From: JBIYSM02 sp044759095
GTDB taxonomy: Bacteria > Bacillota > Bacilli > Brevibacillales > Brevibacillaceae
DNA: 63,820 bases
Assembly: GCF_044759095.2 (NCBI RefSeq)
Contig: NZ_JBIYSM020000024.1
Coordinates: 1 to 63,820 of the forward strand
Direction of reading: 5' to 3'
Shown here: piece by piece, positions 40,752 to 49,757 of the stretch
Numbering within the stretch: the stretch's first letter is position 1
How the letters are laid out: the number at the start of each line of letters is the position of its first letter
Position numbers and translations under genes: made by a program
The notes under the pieces: model-generated
The model's database searches: none
What the model was told of the DNA's origin: nothing
The model's input: the letters and a program-made list of their open reading frames with translations, nothing else

Positions 40752-42947
40752 TTACAGCCTGTGAATCCCATGCCGTTCAGATTGCATCAGGTATGGTTCC
40801 AAATAGGCCAACTCCCGCTGCTGGCAGGAAAACAAAAACACCTGATGTTCCTTGCTCAGCTCGAGCAGGTAATCCAATGTCCGTTCCAGCCGTTCTTCAT
40901 CGTAATGAACAAAATGATCGTCCAAAAACAGCGGCAGCGGTTCGGTCTGTCCGCTTACATGACGCAGAAGGGCGATGCGCTGGGCAAAGTAAAGCTGATC
41001 CTGCGTGCCGGTCGAACATTGATCGTGCTCCACTACCAGCTGCCCGACAGGTTCCAGCACTCTGACCGAAAACTGCCGCCGGGGATCCAGCCGGACATCC
41101 CGGTATACTCCTTTTGTTATCTGCGACATCACCTCGGAAGCCAATCGGTTGACAGCAGGGGAAATATCCCGGTTCCACTCGGTCATTGCCTCCTGGAGCG
41201 TATCCCTCGCCAGTACAAGAGCTTCCCGCCTTCGCTGCAAATGCTGCAAGGCTGATACAGCGTCATCGTATTCGCCTCTCGCTTTGGCGACAAAAGCATG
41301 GTCATGCTTCCCGATTTCTCCTGTCGCCCGGGCGATCTGTTCCCGGCACGACTGAATCCGGTCTGCCGCTTCCCGCTGTCGCTCGGTCAAGTCCATCCGC
41401 TGCTCGTCAAGTTGTTCTTTCTCCTGCTTCAGAAGCCGGCGCACCTCCTCTCCCCAGCGGGCAATGATCTGTTCCCGTTCCTCCTGCCGGCGCATTTGTG
41501 CCGTCCATTTCCGTTCAGTAGCCCTGTGTCCGCTCTTGATCAGCTCTTCACGGATCGCAAGAAAACCTTCCCAGTCAGAAACGCCCCACTCGGCAAGAAT
41601 CGATTGCATCTCGCTATTCAGCCGCGCGTCCTCCTCCTCCAGACTACGCATCCGGTCGTCCCGTGAAGCAGAGGGGGCGATCCCGCTCTCCCGTTGCCGC
41701 TGAAGAAACCATAATATCCCGAGCGAAACGGCAGCAATTCCGCCTGCCGCTAATCCAACCATTTCTCTGTCGGCGGCGATCAAAACCGCTGCCGCAACCG
41801 TCAGCAAGACGGCGGCAGCCACGCCGATACGGCCCTTTTTTGTCCGCTTGCCCGATTCACTGCTGGCCTTTACCTGTCCCCGTCTCTGTCTTTGTGGCCC
41901 GGCAGCAGTTATATCGACAACCAACTGACGGAGCTGCTCCCGCTTGTTCTCCCGTTCTTTCAGCAGCTGCCATCCGCGCGAGTAGGCTTCCTCGAGCCGT
42001 TCCAGCCTTTCCTGCTGCGCCAGGTCAAGTTCCTCTCCGCACGCAGCATTCTCCTGTTCAGCCAACGCCCTCCGCGTAGTTTGATGGAGGTTCCGCTCCG
42101 CCTCGGAGGCTGATTGCTTTTCCCACGCTTTCAGTTGATCGGAATGCTTCAGCTGGTAGCTGTCTGTCCACTTTTGCTGCCACTTGCGCTCTGCATCGGC
42201 AAGCTGTTCAAGCCGGCGGGAATGTGCCGCCCACTCCTTTTGCCAACGAGCCTGCTCCGCCTCCCATTCGACGATCTGCCGCGTCAGCTGCTGTGCCGCT
42301 TGCCAGCCTCGTTCGGCCGCTTCCCACTCCTGTTTCTTCAAGGCAACGAGACCGGCTGCCTTGCCCAAGAGCGTGTTTTCCGCACGTTCTTTTTTGCCGA
42401 TGGCAGTAATGTCCCGCTCCAGCCCGGCCAGCATCCGGTTTACCTCGGGGTCCGTCTCTTCCACCCGGGAAAGGGAAGGCAAGAGGTACTCGGCGGCGAT
42501 CAGCGGCTCCCGCTTCACCCAGGTAATATCGGTAAACAGTGACCGATTCAAGCCGAGATGCAGCTCGAGAAAATTTCGTTCTCTTCGCCGGTCTTCCTGG
42601 TACAGGTGGGTCACATCTTCCCAGTCCGGATTCAGATAAAGCCGAGCCGACTCCCGCTCCTTCTCCAGGTGTCGGTGAAGTCGGTACGATTTTCCCGCCA
42701 ACTGGTACTGCACGATGGTTTCATACGGTCCCTGATGCCACGGCATGTACTTTTCATATTCGGGCAGATAGCGGGCAGACCGTACGTAGTCCCGCTTCAA
42801 CCCGTACAATGCGGCAAACAGCCCCTGCAGCAACGTTGATTTGCCTGCTTCATTGGGAGCGCTGATCAGATTGAGCCCTGGAGAAAATGGAAACACTGCA
42901 TCCTGCCATTTGCCAAAACCCTTTAGCTGCACTTCCTCAATCTTCAC
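40752..42947 (-). CDS. yhaN: SbcC/Rad50-like ATPase (YhaN)
   Basis: A 731-residue SMC-type ATPase. Walker A is APNEAGKST (residues 31-39), two coiled-coil arms follow, and the C-terminus has the signature STGTQDQLYFAQRIAL and Walker B LPLFLDDHF. Between the arms are two hydrophobic helices (about 355-405), a feature of B. subtilis YhaN that would tether it to the membrane. Its ATG overlaps the yhaO stop by 4 bp; the two products should form a nuclease complex in DNA repair. Confidence 0.88.
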   Translation of the reverse strand: MKIEEVQLKGFGKWQDAVFPFSPGLNLISAPNEAGKSTLLQGLFAALYGLKRDYVRSARYLPEYEKYMPWHQGPYETIVQYQLAGKSYRLHRHLEKERESARLYLNPDWEDVTHLYQEDRRRERNFLELHLGLNRSLFTDITWVKREPLIAAEYLLPSLSRVEETDPEVNRMLAGLERDITAIGKKERAENTLLGKAAGLVALKKQEWEAAERGWQAAQQLTRQIVEWEAEQARWQKEWAAHSRRLEQLADAERKWQQKWTDSYQLKHSDQLKAWEKQSASEAERNLHQTTRRALAEQENAACGEELDLAQQERLERLEEAYSRGWQLLKERENKREQLRQLVVDITAAGPQRQRRGQVKASSESGKRTKKGRIGVAAAVLLTVAAAVLIAADREMVGLAAGGIAAVSLGILWFLQRQRESGIAPSASRDDRMRSLEEEDARLNSEMQSILAEWGVSDWEGFLAIREELIKSGHRATERKWTAQMRRQEEREQIIARWGEEVRRLLKQEKEQLDEQRMDLTERQREAADRIQSCREQIARATGEIGKHDHAFVAKARGEYDDAVSALQHLQRRREALVLARDTLQEAMTEWNRDISPAVNRLASEVMSQITKGVYRDVRLDPRRQFSVRVLEPVGQLVVEHDQCSTGTQDQLYFAQRIALLRHVSGQTEPLPLFLDDHFVHYDEERLERTLDYLLELSKEHQVFLFSCQQRELAYLEPYLMQSERHGIHRL

Positions 42948-44068
42948 CGCAAACTGCCTCCTATCCGCGCCAACGCTTCCCGGCGGGCGAGGCGCACGAT
43001 TTCCCGAGCGGATTCATCCGCGGCGTCCGCTTCCGCTTCATCCAGCTTCGTCAGCCATCTGCTCCAAATGCTGGACTCTGCCATCAGCCTTTCCACATCC
43101 AGATCGGGCCAGCTTTTGTCGGTGAACTGGATGAAAAAAAACCGGGAAAACCGCTCGCAAAGCACATCGAGGGCAGGAACGAAATGGCTGGGCCGCTCGC
43201 CTGTCAAGGTAACGTAAAGCAGATTCCCGCTCTCCTCGTCAGCCAGTTCCCGCTCCACCAGATCGATCAGGCTTTCCATCGTTTCCACGCCCGAGACCGT
43301 TATCTCACGTCGGCTGATTTTCCTGGATTGCACCGGAATTGCCTCCAGGTGTACATTTCCGGCTTCATCTACCTGCCCGAACAGGACGCAGCGTTCCCCG
43401 TCCTCTTTGGAAGTCAGCCCTTCCGGCGATCCTGGGTATGCGGCAAACGGGGTCTTGCGTACCGGGTGGATGAACCGGATCGGTTTATGTATGTGGCCGA
43501 GTGCCGCGTAAGTGAGGTCGGCCGCTTCCAGATCAGCCAGCGGAATCGGGGCGTATGCCTGGTGTTCCCACTCTTCCCCCGCCATTACCGTAGCGTGCAG
43601 AACCATCAGATGATGCCGGTACCCGGCCAGCTTGCCGGGGAACTGCTTGAGCGGAGACTCGTGCACGTGCGGCTGCGGAAACCCCCAACCGTAGACGACA
43701 CATGACTTTTCGGGAAACTCGTACACGCTCCATTCGGGCGAAAACCAGATCACATTGGGCGGCCATTCCATGGTTTGGTAAAAGGAATCGGACCTCCAGG
43801 GATCGTGGTTTCCCGGCGCAATGCATACGGGAATCGGATCGACGGAAGCAAATACATCCCGCAAAAACAGCGCTGTGGAGCGCCGCCCGCCGTGGTATTC
43901 CAAAAGGTCACCGGCAATGAGCCAGAAGTCGACCTGCCTATCCATCACGAGGTCGCGTACCTTTTGAATCGTCCGGCGAAAATCGTCCTGCCTGCGCTCG
44001 TACAGCCCGGAAAGCGACTGCAGCGGCGCGTCCAGGTGGACGTCCGCCATATGAATGAATGTCAGCAT
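42944..44068 (-). CDS. yhaO: SbcD/Mre11-like metallophosphoesterase (YhaO)
   Basis: A 374-residue calcineurin-fold nuclease. Metal motifs are DVHLDAPL, GDLLEYHGG, GNHDPW, VLHATV and GHIHKP, all present. It is the partner of the YhaN ATPase that begins at its stop codon, equivalent to SbcD-SbcC or Mre11-Rad50. The complex processes double-strand DNA ends. Confidence 0.9.
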   Translation of the reverse strand: MLTFIHMADVHLDAPLQSLSGLYERRQDDFRRTIQKVRDLVMDRQVDFWLIAGDLLEYHGGRRSTALFLRDVFASVDPIPVCIAPGNHDPWRSDSFYQTMEWPPNVIWFSPEWSVYEFPEKSCVVYGWGFPQPHVHESPLKQFPGKLAGYRHHLMVLHATVMAGEEWEHQAYAPIPLADLEAADLTYAALGHIHKPIRFIHPVRKTPFAAYPGSPEGLTSKEDGERCVLFGQVDEAGNVHLEAIPVQSRKISRREITVSGVETMESLIDLVERELADEESGNLLYVTLTGERPSHFVPALDVLCERFSRFFFIQFTDKSWPDLDVERLMAESSIWSRWLTKLDEAEADAADESAREIVRLARREALARIGGSLR

Positions 44069-44216
44069 GAAAACCCCTCTTTCCCGACATGACAGACCGC
44101 TGTCTGCAATGATACACTTGATTGTATTGGATCGTCGTTCCTAAAGCGAACATACTTTCTCTTATGATGATACAGGAAATGCTGGCCAATTGGAATGAGG
44201 AAGGAGTGACCACCCT

Positions 44217-45071
44217 ATGCGAATGGCTTATCTTGACTGTTTTTCCGGCATCAGCGGCGACATGCTGCTGGCCGCTTTGGTAGACGCCGGAGCTGACCGG
44301 CACAAAATCGAACAGAACCTGCGGAAGCTCGGTGTTGGACCGTTTCGGCTGGAGTGGAAAACCGTGGTCAAAAAAGGGGTCAGCGCCCTGAAAGTGGACG
44401 TGATTGATAAGGAAAACGAACACGTGCACACACCCAAACAGCTGCCCGTCCTGCATCGCCATCATGACCATGATCACCATCATCACGATCACCATCATCA
44501 CGATCACCACCATGACCATGATCACCATCATGACCGTGATCACCAACACCTTGATCACGCCCATCGAAGCTACAAGGAGATTGCCGCCATGATCGAAGCA
44601 GCCGATCTGGAACCGCGCGTCACAGCAAGGGCACTGGCGGTGTTTGAAAAAATTGCCGTCGCGGAAGCAAAAATCCACAACGTCCCGGTGGAAACGGTTC
44701 ATTTCCACGAGGTGGGCGCACTCGATTCCATCGTCGACGTGGTCGGTATCGCGCTGGCGCTGGAAGATCTGGGGATTGACCAGCTTTATTCCGGACCGAT
44801 TCCTACCGGCAACGGCTATGTGCGCTGCGACCACGGCTTGTATCCCGTGCCGGCTCCAGCGACCATGGAAATGCTGAAAGGAATTCCGCTTCGCCATACC
44901 TCCATTCAAAAAGAGCTGACTACGCCAACCGGAGCAGGAGTTGCCGCTGCGCTGGTCAAGGAGTTCGGTCCGCTGCCGGCAATGACGGTGGAGTCCATCG
45001 GATACGGCGCGGGTACCCGCGACCTGCCTGACCAACCCAACGTACTAAGGGTTCTTGTCGGACATCCGTAG
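44217..45071 (+). CDS. larC1: LarC N-terminal domain protein (LarC1), nickel-pincer cofactor synthesis
   Basis: A 284-residue protein starting MAYLDCFSGISGDMLLAAL, the LarC1 signature, followed at about residues 80-115 by a long histidine/aspartate run that should bind nickel, then VPVETVHFHEVGALDSIVD and PTGAGVAAALV. LarC inserts nickel into the pincer cofactor of lactate racemase and related enzymes, using CTP. In Lactobacillus LarC1 and LarC2 are joined by programmed frameshifting; here the frame ends after LarC1, and a LarC2-type gene lies on the other strand 0.7 kb away. Confidence 0.88.
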   Translation: MRMAYLDCFSGISGDMLLAALVDAGADRHKIEQNLRKLGVGPFRLEWKTVVKKGVSALKVDVIDKENEHVHTPKQLPVLHRHHDHDHHHHDHHHHDHHHDHDHHHDRDHQHLDHAHRSYKEIAAMIEAADLEPRVTARALAVFEKIAVAEAKIHNVPVETVHFHEVGALDSIVDVVGIALALEDLGIDQLYSGPIPTGNGYVRCDHGLYPVPAPATMEMLKGIPLRHTSIQKELTTPTGAGVAAALVKEFGPLPAMTVESIGYGAGTRDLPDQPNVLRVLVGHP

Positions 45072-45115
45072 ATCGCAGCTATTCCTCAAACTTATGAGTT
45101 ACGCTTATACGTAGA

Positions 45116-45146
45116 AAAAGGCCTTGCCGCGGCGGCAAGGCCTTTT
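45116..45146. terminator. bidirectional terminator between larC1 and the DJ-1/PfpI gene
   Basis: AAAAAGGCCTTGCC and GGCAAGGCCTTTT form a strong stem with a short GC-rich loop and T-runs both ways. Confidence 0.9.
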
Positions 45147-45152
45147 ACGCAA

Positions 45153-45704
45153 CTATTTCAATAGGCGGATAAACTCACGCATGAAGCCCGGCAGATCGGG
45201 CCAGGCGTGAGCGGAAACCAGATTGTCGTGCACATGCAGGGTATTGGCTTGATAAATCGCTCCGCAAGCCTCCACGTCTGGTCGGCATGCCTGGTAGGCA
45301 GTCATCTCGCGCTCCTGGAGATGCTCCCGTACCAGCGTGAGGACTTGGGATCCATGGCAGATGGATGCCACCGGCTTGTTTGCCTCAAAGAAATGGGCGA
45401 CGATCGGCTTCAGGTGCTCGTTCAGGCGGATGTATTCGGGTGCCCGTCCACCCGGAATAATCAGCCCGTCAAACTCCTCTGCCTTTACGTCGGCAAACGA
45501 TACATGAGAGGGGAGTTGATACGCAGGTTTTTCTGTGTACGTCTCGCTGTGAGCTTCGAAGTCATGGCATACGGTGTGTAACGTCTTTTTTGTGGGCGAA
45601 GCGATGACCGTTTCGAACCCTTCCTCCAGGCAGCGGTAGTACGGATAAAAAATCTCCAGCGCTTCCACCGCGTCTCCGGAAACAATTAACACCTTCTTAC
45701 TCAT
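45153..45704 (-). CDS. DJ-1/PfpI family protein
   Basis: A 183-residue class-I glutamine-amidotransferase-like protein. The nucleophilic cysteine is in SICHGSQVL, and the usual glutamate lies near the start in GDAVEALEIFYPYY. GLIIPGGRAPEYIR is the typical strand before it. Members act as proteases, deglycases or chaperones; which applies is unknown. It starts after GGGAGG, and lies downstream of the LarC2-type gene on the same strand. Confidence 0.85.
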   Translation of the reverse strand: MSKKVLIVSGDAVEALEIFYPYYRCLEEGFETVIASPTKKTLHTVCHDFEAHSETYTEKPAYQLPSHVSFADVKAEEFDGLIIPGGRAPEYIRLNEHLKPIVAHFFEANKPVASICHGSQVLTLVREHLQEREMTAYQACRPDVEACGAIYQANTLHVHDNLVSAHAWPDLPGFMREFIRLLK

Positions 45705-45790
45705 GCAGACAGCCTCCCTTGTTTCAGGTAGGATTTGGAAATCCCCCGCATCAGAATTCTGCAGCGGCTGTCTCTCTTCCTGCCAGCCTC

Positions 45791-46744
45791 CTATATTTTG
45801 GCGGATGACCTGTCCGAAGCAAGCTGCACGGCTTGTTGGTACACCAGCTTCAGCGGCACACCTGCAGCATCGGCGAGACGGGCGCAGACAGCGTATTCGG
45901 GCGCAACCTGCACCCGTTCACCGCGGTGGTAGCCCAGCTTCACCGGCACATCTCCCCACGACGTAGCCACTGTCACAAATCGGCGTGCCAGCCGGTGGCA
46001 GGAAACAGGGAAATAGCGCAGACCAAAGGTTGACGTTTCCTGAAACACAGTCGTCTTGACCGCATCCAGCTGACTGTGGTAGCAGAGAACCTGCAGCATG
46101 ACGCCGGGTCTGCTTTTTTTCATCGTCATCGGCAAAAAGCTCACGTCATTCGCTCCGGAACGAAACAACTGCTCCATCATGTAACTCAGCCACTCCGGAC
46201 TGCTGTCATCTACATTTGCCTGCAACAAAACCATGCCTTCATCGACGTGCTCCACGTCATGCTCTCGCCGCTCGCGGCCGACGGGGATCTCCTCCGTCGC
46301 AGATATTTGCAGGAGCGCCAGGCCATCTTCCGTCTCTACCCGCTCGATCCGGCCCTCCAGCCCTCCGATCTGCTGCACCCTCCTCTCCCTCAACCACACC
46401 ATCGCCAGCGGAGAAAAGTCGGACACCGGACTCTCGGCACATTCCCGTACCGTCCACCCTGTCAACAGCGGCAGCTGCCTGGCGGGAAGCGCAGCAGGTA
46501 CGACCAGTGACTGGATGTGAAGCGAATCGCCTCCGTCGATGTACACTAGTTCGCGCAGAGCGGATTCTTCCGCATCCCAGACGGCTTCCTCCACGTCCCC
46601 GCGAAACGATTCGGCCAGCGACAGCATGCGCTCCAATCGTTCCTGAGCCAACTCCTGTGGGGAAACCGAGCGGTTGATGCGTTTCCAGAGAGGCAGCAAA
46701 TCCTTTAGGCGCAGCGGCTTTTCGCAGCGAATCAGTACGATCAT
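45791..46744 (-). CDS. larC2: LarC C-terminal domain protein (LarC2-like) with a diverged N-terminal part
   Basis: A 317-residue protein whose second half is LarC2: LLQANVDDSSPEWLSYMMEQ, GANDVSFLPMTMKKSRPGVM and QETSTFGLR correspond to the CTP-binding half of LarC. The first 190 residues are not LarC2; fragments such as the YIDGGDSLHIQSLVVPAA segment recall a worn-down LarC1 (HEVGALDSI region), which is tentative. The ATG at 46744 follows GGAGG by 8 bp. It is on the strand opposite to larC1, so frameshift fusion is impossible and the halves must act in trans. Confidence 0.75.
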   Translation of the reverse strand: MIVLIRCEKPLRLKDLLPLWKRINRSVSPQELAQERLERMLSLAESFRGDVEEAVWDAEESALRELVYIDGGDSLHIQSLVVPAALPARQLPLLTGWTVRECAESPVSDFSPLAMVWLRERRVQQIGGLEGRIERVETEDGLALLQISATEEIPVGRERREHDVEHVDEGMVLLQANVDDSSPEWLSYMMEQLFRSGANDVSFLPMTMKKSRPGVMLQVLCYHSQLDAVKTTVFQETSTFGLRYFPVSCHRLARRFVTVATSWGDVPVKLGYHRGERVQVAPEYAVCARLADAAGVPLKLVYQQAVQLASDRSSAKI

Positions 46745-46895
46745 GAAACGTTCCTCCACCTTCCACAAAGCTTTCTTCTTGCATCATACACCATTCCTTG
46801 ACCAAAACCCTATGATGATTGGTAAAAAGTATCGAGAATAAAGGCGACAGGCTGGCAGAAACTACAAAAGAGACTACTGGCTGGAGGGAGACGGA

Positions 46896-47921
46896 ATGAG
46901 TTTTTTCCGCCTATGCATCGGTATCAGCTTGTGTTTGACAGCTTGTACGCTGCCTGTGACAAACGGATTGAAAGCTGCTCCAAAGCCCCCGCCGGCGAAC
47001 AGCGCTCCCACTGACCCTGCCTTGCAGGAACGCCTGCAACTGTTTCAGCGGATGGAGCTGGTGTACAACATCCCGTGGTCGTATCTGGCGGCCATTGACC
47101 AATACGAGCGAACGATGAAAAAACGGCAAAAGCAGCAAGAGCCTTCCTCGCGCTTAACGGCGATCGACATACCTGCTGCCGTATGGTGCGGGCCGCTGAA
47201 TCCCGAGGAAGACGACAAGGATTGCTCTACCATCCAGTTCTTTGGCGGAACGGGATGTGACGGGGACGGCGACAATCGTGCCGACCGCGGGAACGATATG
47301 GACGTTCTTGCAGCCATCGTCCGCTTTTTCTCCCAATACGGATACACTCGGGAGGACTGGAAAATCGGGCTGTGGTCATTCTACAAACGGGACCGGGCTG
47401 TGAAGACAATCGACCAGTTTGCCGCCGTCTATGAAAAATTCCAGACGCTGGCGCTGGATGCCCATCACTTCCCGATTCCCAAACGCTACAACTACAGCTA
47501 CAACAACACCTGGGGAGATGCCCGCGGCTGGGGCGGCCGACGCATCCATGAAGGCACGGACATCTTCGCAGGTTACGGTACCCCTGTGCTCAGCACAGGC
47601 TACGGCGTCATTGAAGTGGTGGGCTGGAACCGTTACGGCGGCTGGCGAATCGGCATGCGGGACATGGGCAACGTATACCACTATTTTGCCCATCTCTCAT
47701 CCTTCCGGAAGGGACTAAAACCGGGTGACATCGTTGAACCGGGGGAAGTGCTCGGGTACGTGGGCAGCTCCGGATACGGAAAACCCGGTACCTCCGGCAA
47801 ATTCCCACCTCACCTGCACTACGGCATGTACAGGGACATGGGGCTTAATGAATGGGCGTTTGACCCGTATCCGTATCTGAAGCGCTGGGAACGCCAAATG
47901 TACAGTAAAAAGAAGCGGTAA
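46896..47921 (+). CDS. yunA: M23 peptidase lipoprotein (YunA-like)
   Basis: A 341-residue cell-wall endopeptidase. The signal ends in the lipobox LTAC (Cys17). The C-terminal LytM domain has the zinc ligands in HEGTDIFA and HLHYGMY. Residues 40-180 form a YunA-type N-terminal domain with a calcium-like acidic loop (GCDGDGDNRADRGNDMDV). The ATG follows GGAGGGAG. It matches B. subtilis yunA, next to lipA there as well. Confidence 0.88.
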   Translation: MSFFRLCIGISLCLTACTLPVTNGLKAAPKPPPANSAPTDPALQERLQLFQRMELVYNIPWSYLAAIDQYERTMKKRQKQQEPSSRLTAIDIPAAVWCGPLNPEEDDKDCSTIQFFGGTGCDGDGDNRADRGNDMDVLAAIVRFFSQYGYTREDWKIGLWSFYKRDRAVKTIDQFAAVYEKFQTLALDAHHFPIPKRYNYSYNNTWGDARGWGGRRIHEGTDIFAGYGTPVLSTGYGVIEVVGWNRYGGWRIGMRDMGNVYHYFAHLSSFRKGLKPGDIVEPGEVLGYVGSSGYGKPGTSGKFPPHLHYGMYRDMGLNEWAFDPYPYLKRWERQMYSKKKR

Positions 47922-47960
47922 TGCACCGCTTCTCTGCATGGAAATGTCTGGGAATAGACG

Positions 47961-47985
47961 AAAAACGCGCCCCTGTGGAGCGCGC
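47961..47985 (-). terminator. terminator of the nucleoside operon
   Basis: On the minus strand CGCGC and GCGCG flank a 9-base loop and are followed by TTTTT. It lies 23 bp after the GntR gene stop, the last gene of the operon. Confidence 0.6.
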
Positions 47986-48007
47986 TTCGCTGGTTCGCTT
48001 CTCGATG

Positions 48008-48748
48008 TCAATTCCTTTGATGCCGTTTTAAAATAGAAGTTAATTTTATCTGATCGCTGCGTAGCCATACCTTCGAATACTCGATCGGCATATCGTTTGA
48101 CGTATAGGTGGTCTGTTCAAGGAAAGTAACCGGTGTACCCTTGTCGATCTGTAATATCCTGGAAATCCGTTCGTCTGCGCCTTTTGCCAGAAATGAACGT
48201 TTGCCCCACTCGATGATCGTTTTATACCGATTCTCGATGATGGCAAACAAAGCGTCTTCCGTAAAATCAATCTGGTCCAGATCCGGAAACAGATTGGCAG
48301 GCAAATAGTTTTCGAGAAAAACGACAGGTGTTCCCTCAAAATGACGAAGGCGCTGCATATACCAGACCTTGTCGTCCGCTTGCACGTGCAAATTTTCCGC
48401 AAGCATCTTCCCCGCGGGAATCAATTCCAGGCTAACCAGGTTTGTAGTAAAGTTTTTCTGGTTTTCGATCATGGTTTCGGCCACGGATACGAGTCTTTCA
48501 GCCAGCGGATATTCCAATTGCTCGCCGATCACAAAAGTGCCCTTCCCATGGATTTGCACTAATATGCCTTCCGTAATCAACTGCTTGATCGCCTGCTTGA
48601 TCGTACCTCTGCTTATATCCAACGCTGCGGCCAAATCGGATTCGGAAGGCAGTTTTTCCTTTGCCTTCCATTCCCCGCTTGCGATTTTCTCTTTGATCCA
48701 GTTCTGCACCTGGATATACAGCGGTTCGGGACTCGATTTCTCGATCAT
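48008..48748 (-). CDS. GntR-family (HutC subfamily) regulator of the nucleoside operon
   Basis: A 246-residue regulator with a GntR winged helix at residues 12-75 (LYIQVQNWIKEKIASGEWK, SESDLAAALDISRGTIKQAI) and a UTRA ligand domain. HutC-type proteins usually repress and are released by a pathway metabolite. It is the last gene of the operon and probably controls it; its own upstream region holds TATACGT, also present at two other sites in the cluster. The ATG at 48748 follows AAAGGGTGA. Confidence 0.85.
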   Translation of the reverse strand: MIEKSSPEPLYIQVQNWIKEKIASGEWKAKEKLPSESDLAAALDISRGTIKQAIKQLITEGILVQIHGKGTFVIGEQLEYPLAERLVSVAETMIENQKNFTTNLVSLELIPAGKMLAENLHVQADDKVWYMQRLRHFEGTPVVFLENYLPANLFPDLDQIDFTEDALFAIIENRYKTIIEWGKRSFLAKGADERISRILQIDKGTPVTFLEQTTYTSNDMPIEYSKVWLRSDQIKLTSILKRHQRN

Positions 48749-48784
48749 TGGCAGTGTCACCCTTTTTTACGTGATACTCTCAAC

Positions 48785-48791
48785 TATACGT
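48785..48791. promoter_or_regulatory. candidate GntR half-site upstream of gntR
   Basis: TATACGT lies 37 bp upstream of the regulator start. The same heptamer occurs within the repeats at 56503-56522 and beside the palindrome at 58687-58702. Alone it is short, so support comes from recurrence in this cluster. Confidence 0.3.
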
Positions 48792-48815
48792 TTGTCCTGC
48801 ATGTTTTTCAAGCCG

Positions 48816-49757
48816 TCATCGCTCCCCTTTTTGATAAGGAATTCCGGACGCTTTGGGCGGTCTGGCCCGTCCGACAAATCCAGCCAATACGAAAATCGTT
48901 AACAAATACGGAAGCATCTGAATAAACGCGACAGGAACATATTGCGCAAATCCGAATACTTGAGCGGAACTGCTTAACGCCTGGGCCAAACCGAAAAACA
49001 AGCAGGCAGCCATGGCGCCGACGGGATGCCATTTGCCGAAGATGACGGCGGCAAGCGCAATGAACCCCTGTCCGGAAACCGTATGGTAAGAAAAGTTGCT
49101 TGTCGTGGTCAAACTGATGACGGCTCCGCCGATGCCAGCAAAAGCGCCGCTGATCATCACGCCGGCGTAGCGCATTTTGTGCACCTGAACGCCAAGGGTA
49201 TCCGCCGCAGCGGGATTTTCCCCTACAGCACGCAAACGCAGCCCGAACGGGGATTTGTAGATGACATACCATGACAGCAATGCCAATAAAATGGCCAGGT
49301 AGGAAGTCGGATAAGCGGTAAATAACATTTTCCCGAGATAGGGGATATCGCCGAGCCCTGGTACTTTCCATTTACCGATCATGGTTTTGATTGTGGCGGT
49401 CTGAGCGGCATTTTGGAACATGAGTTTGGTCAAATAAACGGCAAGCCCCAAAGCCAGAAAATTCGTTGCGATCCCGCTTACGACCTGGTCGGCTTTATAT
49501 GTGACGGACGCCACGGCATGCGGTATGGAAAACAGGATCCCCGCCAGCAACGCCGCAACCACTCCCAACCATGGCGATCCTGTCGCAAGCGTCGTGATCG
49601 CACCGGTAAAGGCTCCTATGATCATCAAGCCTTCCAATCCGATATTGACGACACCGGAGCGCTCCGAATAGATGCTGCCTAAAGCGGCAAAAATCAAGGG
49701 AGTCGAATACACGACGGCGTTGTGTACGATGCTGCTCACATTATCGAGGATTTCCAT
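48816..49757 (-). CDS. nupQ: nucleoside ABC transporter permease (NupQ/YufQ-like)
   Basis: A 313-residue permease of the branched-chain amino acid/ribose type with about eight transmembrane helices. The landmarks RSGVVNIGLEGLMIIGAF and LRAVGENPAAADTLGVQVHKMRY (coupling loop) are characteristic of YufQ. It pairs with the permease, ATPase and BMP lipoprotein genes upstream. Its start overlaps the preceding gene by 17 bp. Confidence 0.9.
   Translation of the reverse strand: MEILDNVSSIVHNAVVYSTPLIFAALGSIYSERSGVVNIGLEGLMIIGAFTGAITTLATGSPWLGVVAALLAGILFSIPHAVASVTYKADQVVSGIATNFLALGLAVYLTKLMFQNAAQTATIKTMIGKWKVPGLGDIPYLGKMLFTAYPTSYLAILLALLSWYVIYKSPFGLRLRAVGENPAAADTLGVQVHKMRYAGVMISGAFAGIGGAVISLTTTSNFSYHTVSGQGFIALAAVIFGKWHPVGAMAACLFFGLAQALSSSAQVFGFAQYVPVAFIQMLPYLLTIFVLAGFVGRARPPKASGIPYQKGER

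Noticed and set aside
44450..44575. Tandem-repeat-like CATCAC/GATCAC run
   Set aside because: It is the coding sequence of the His/Asp-rich nickel-binding segment of LarC1, a normal feature of that family, and not an independent DNA repeat.
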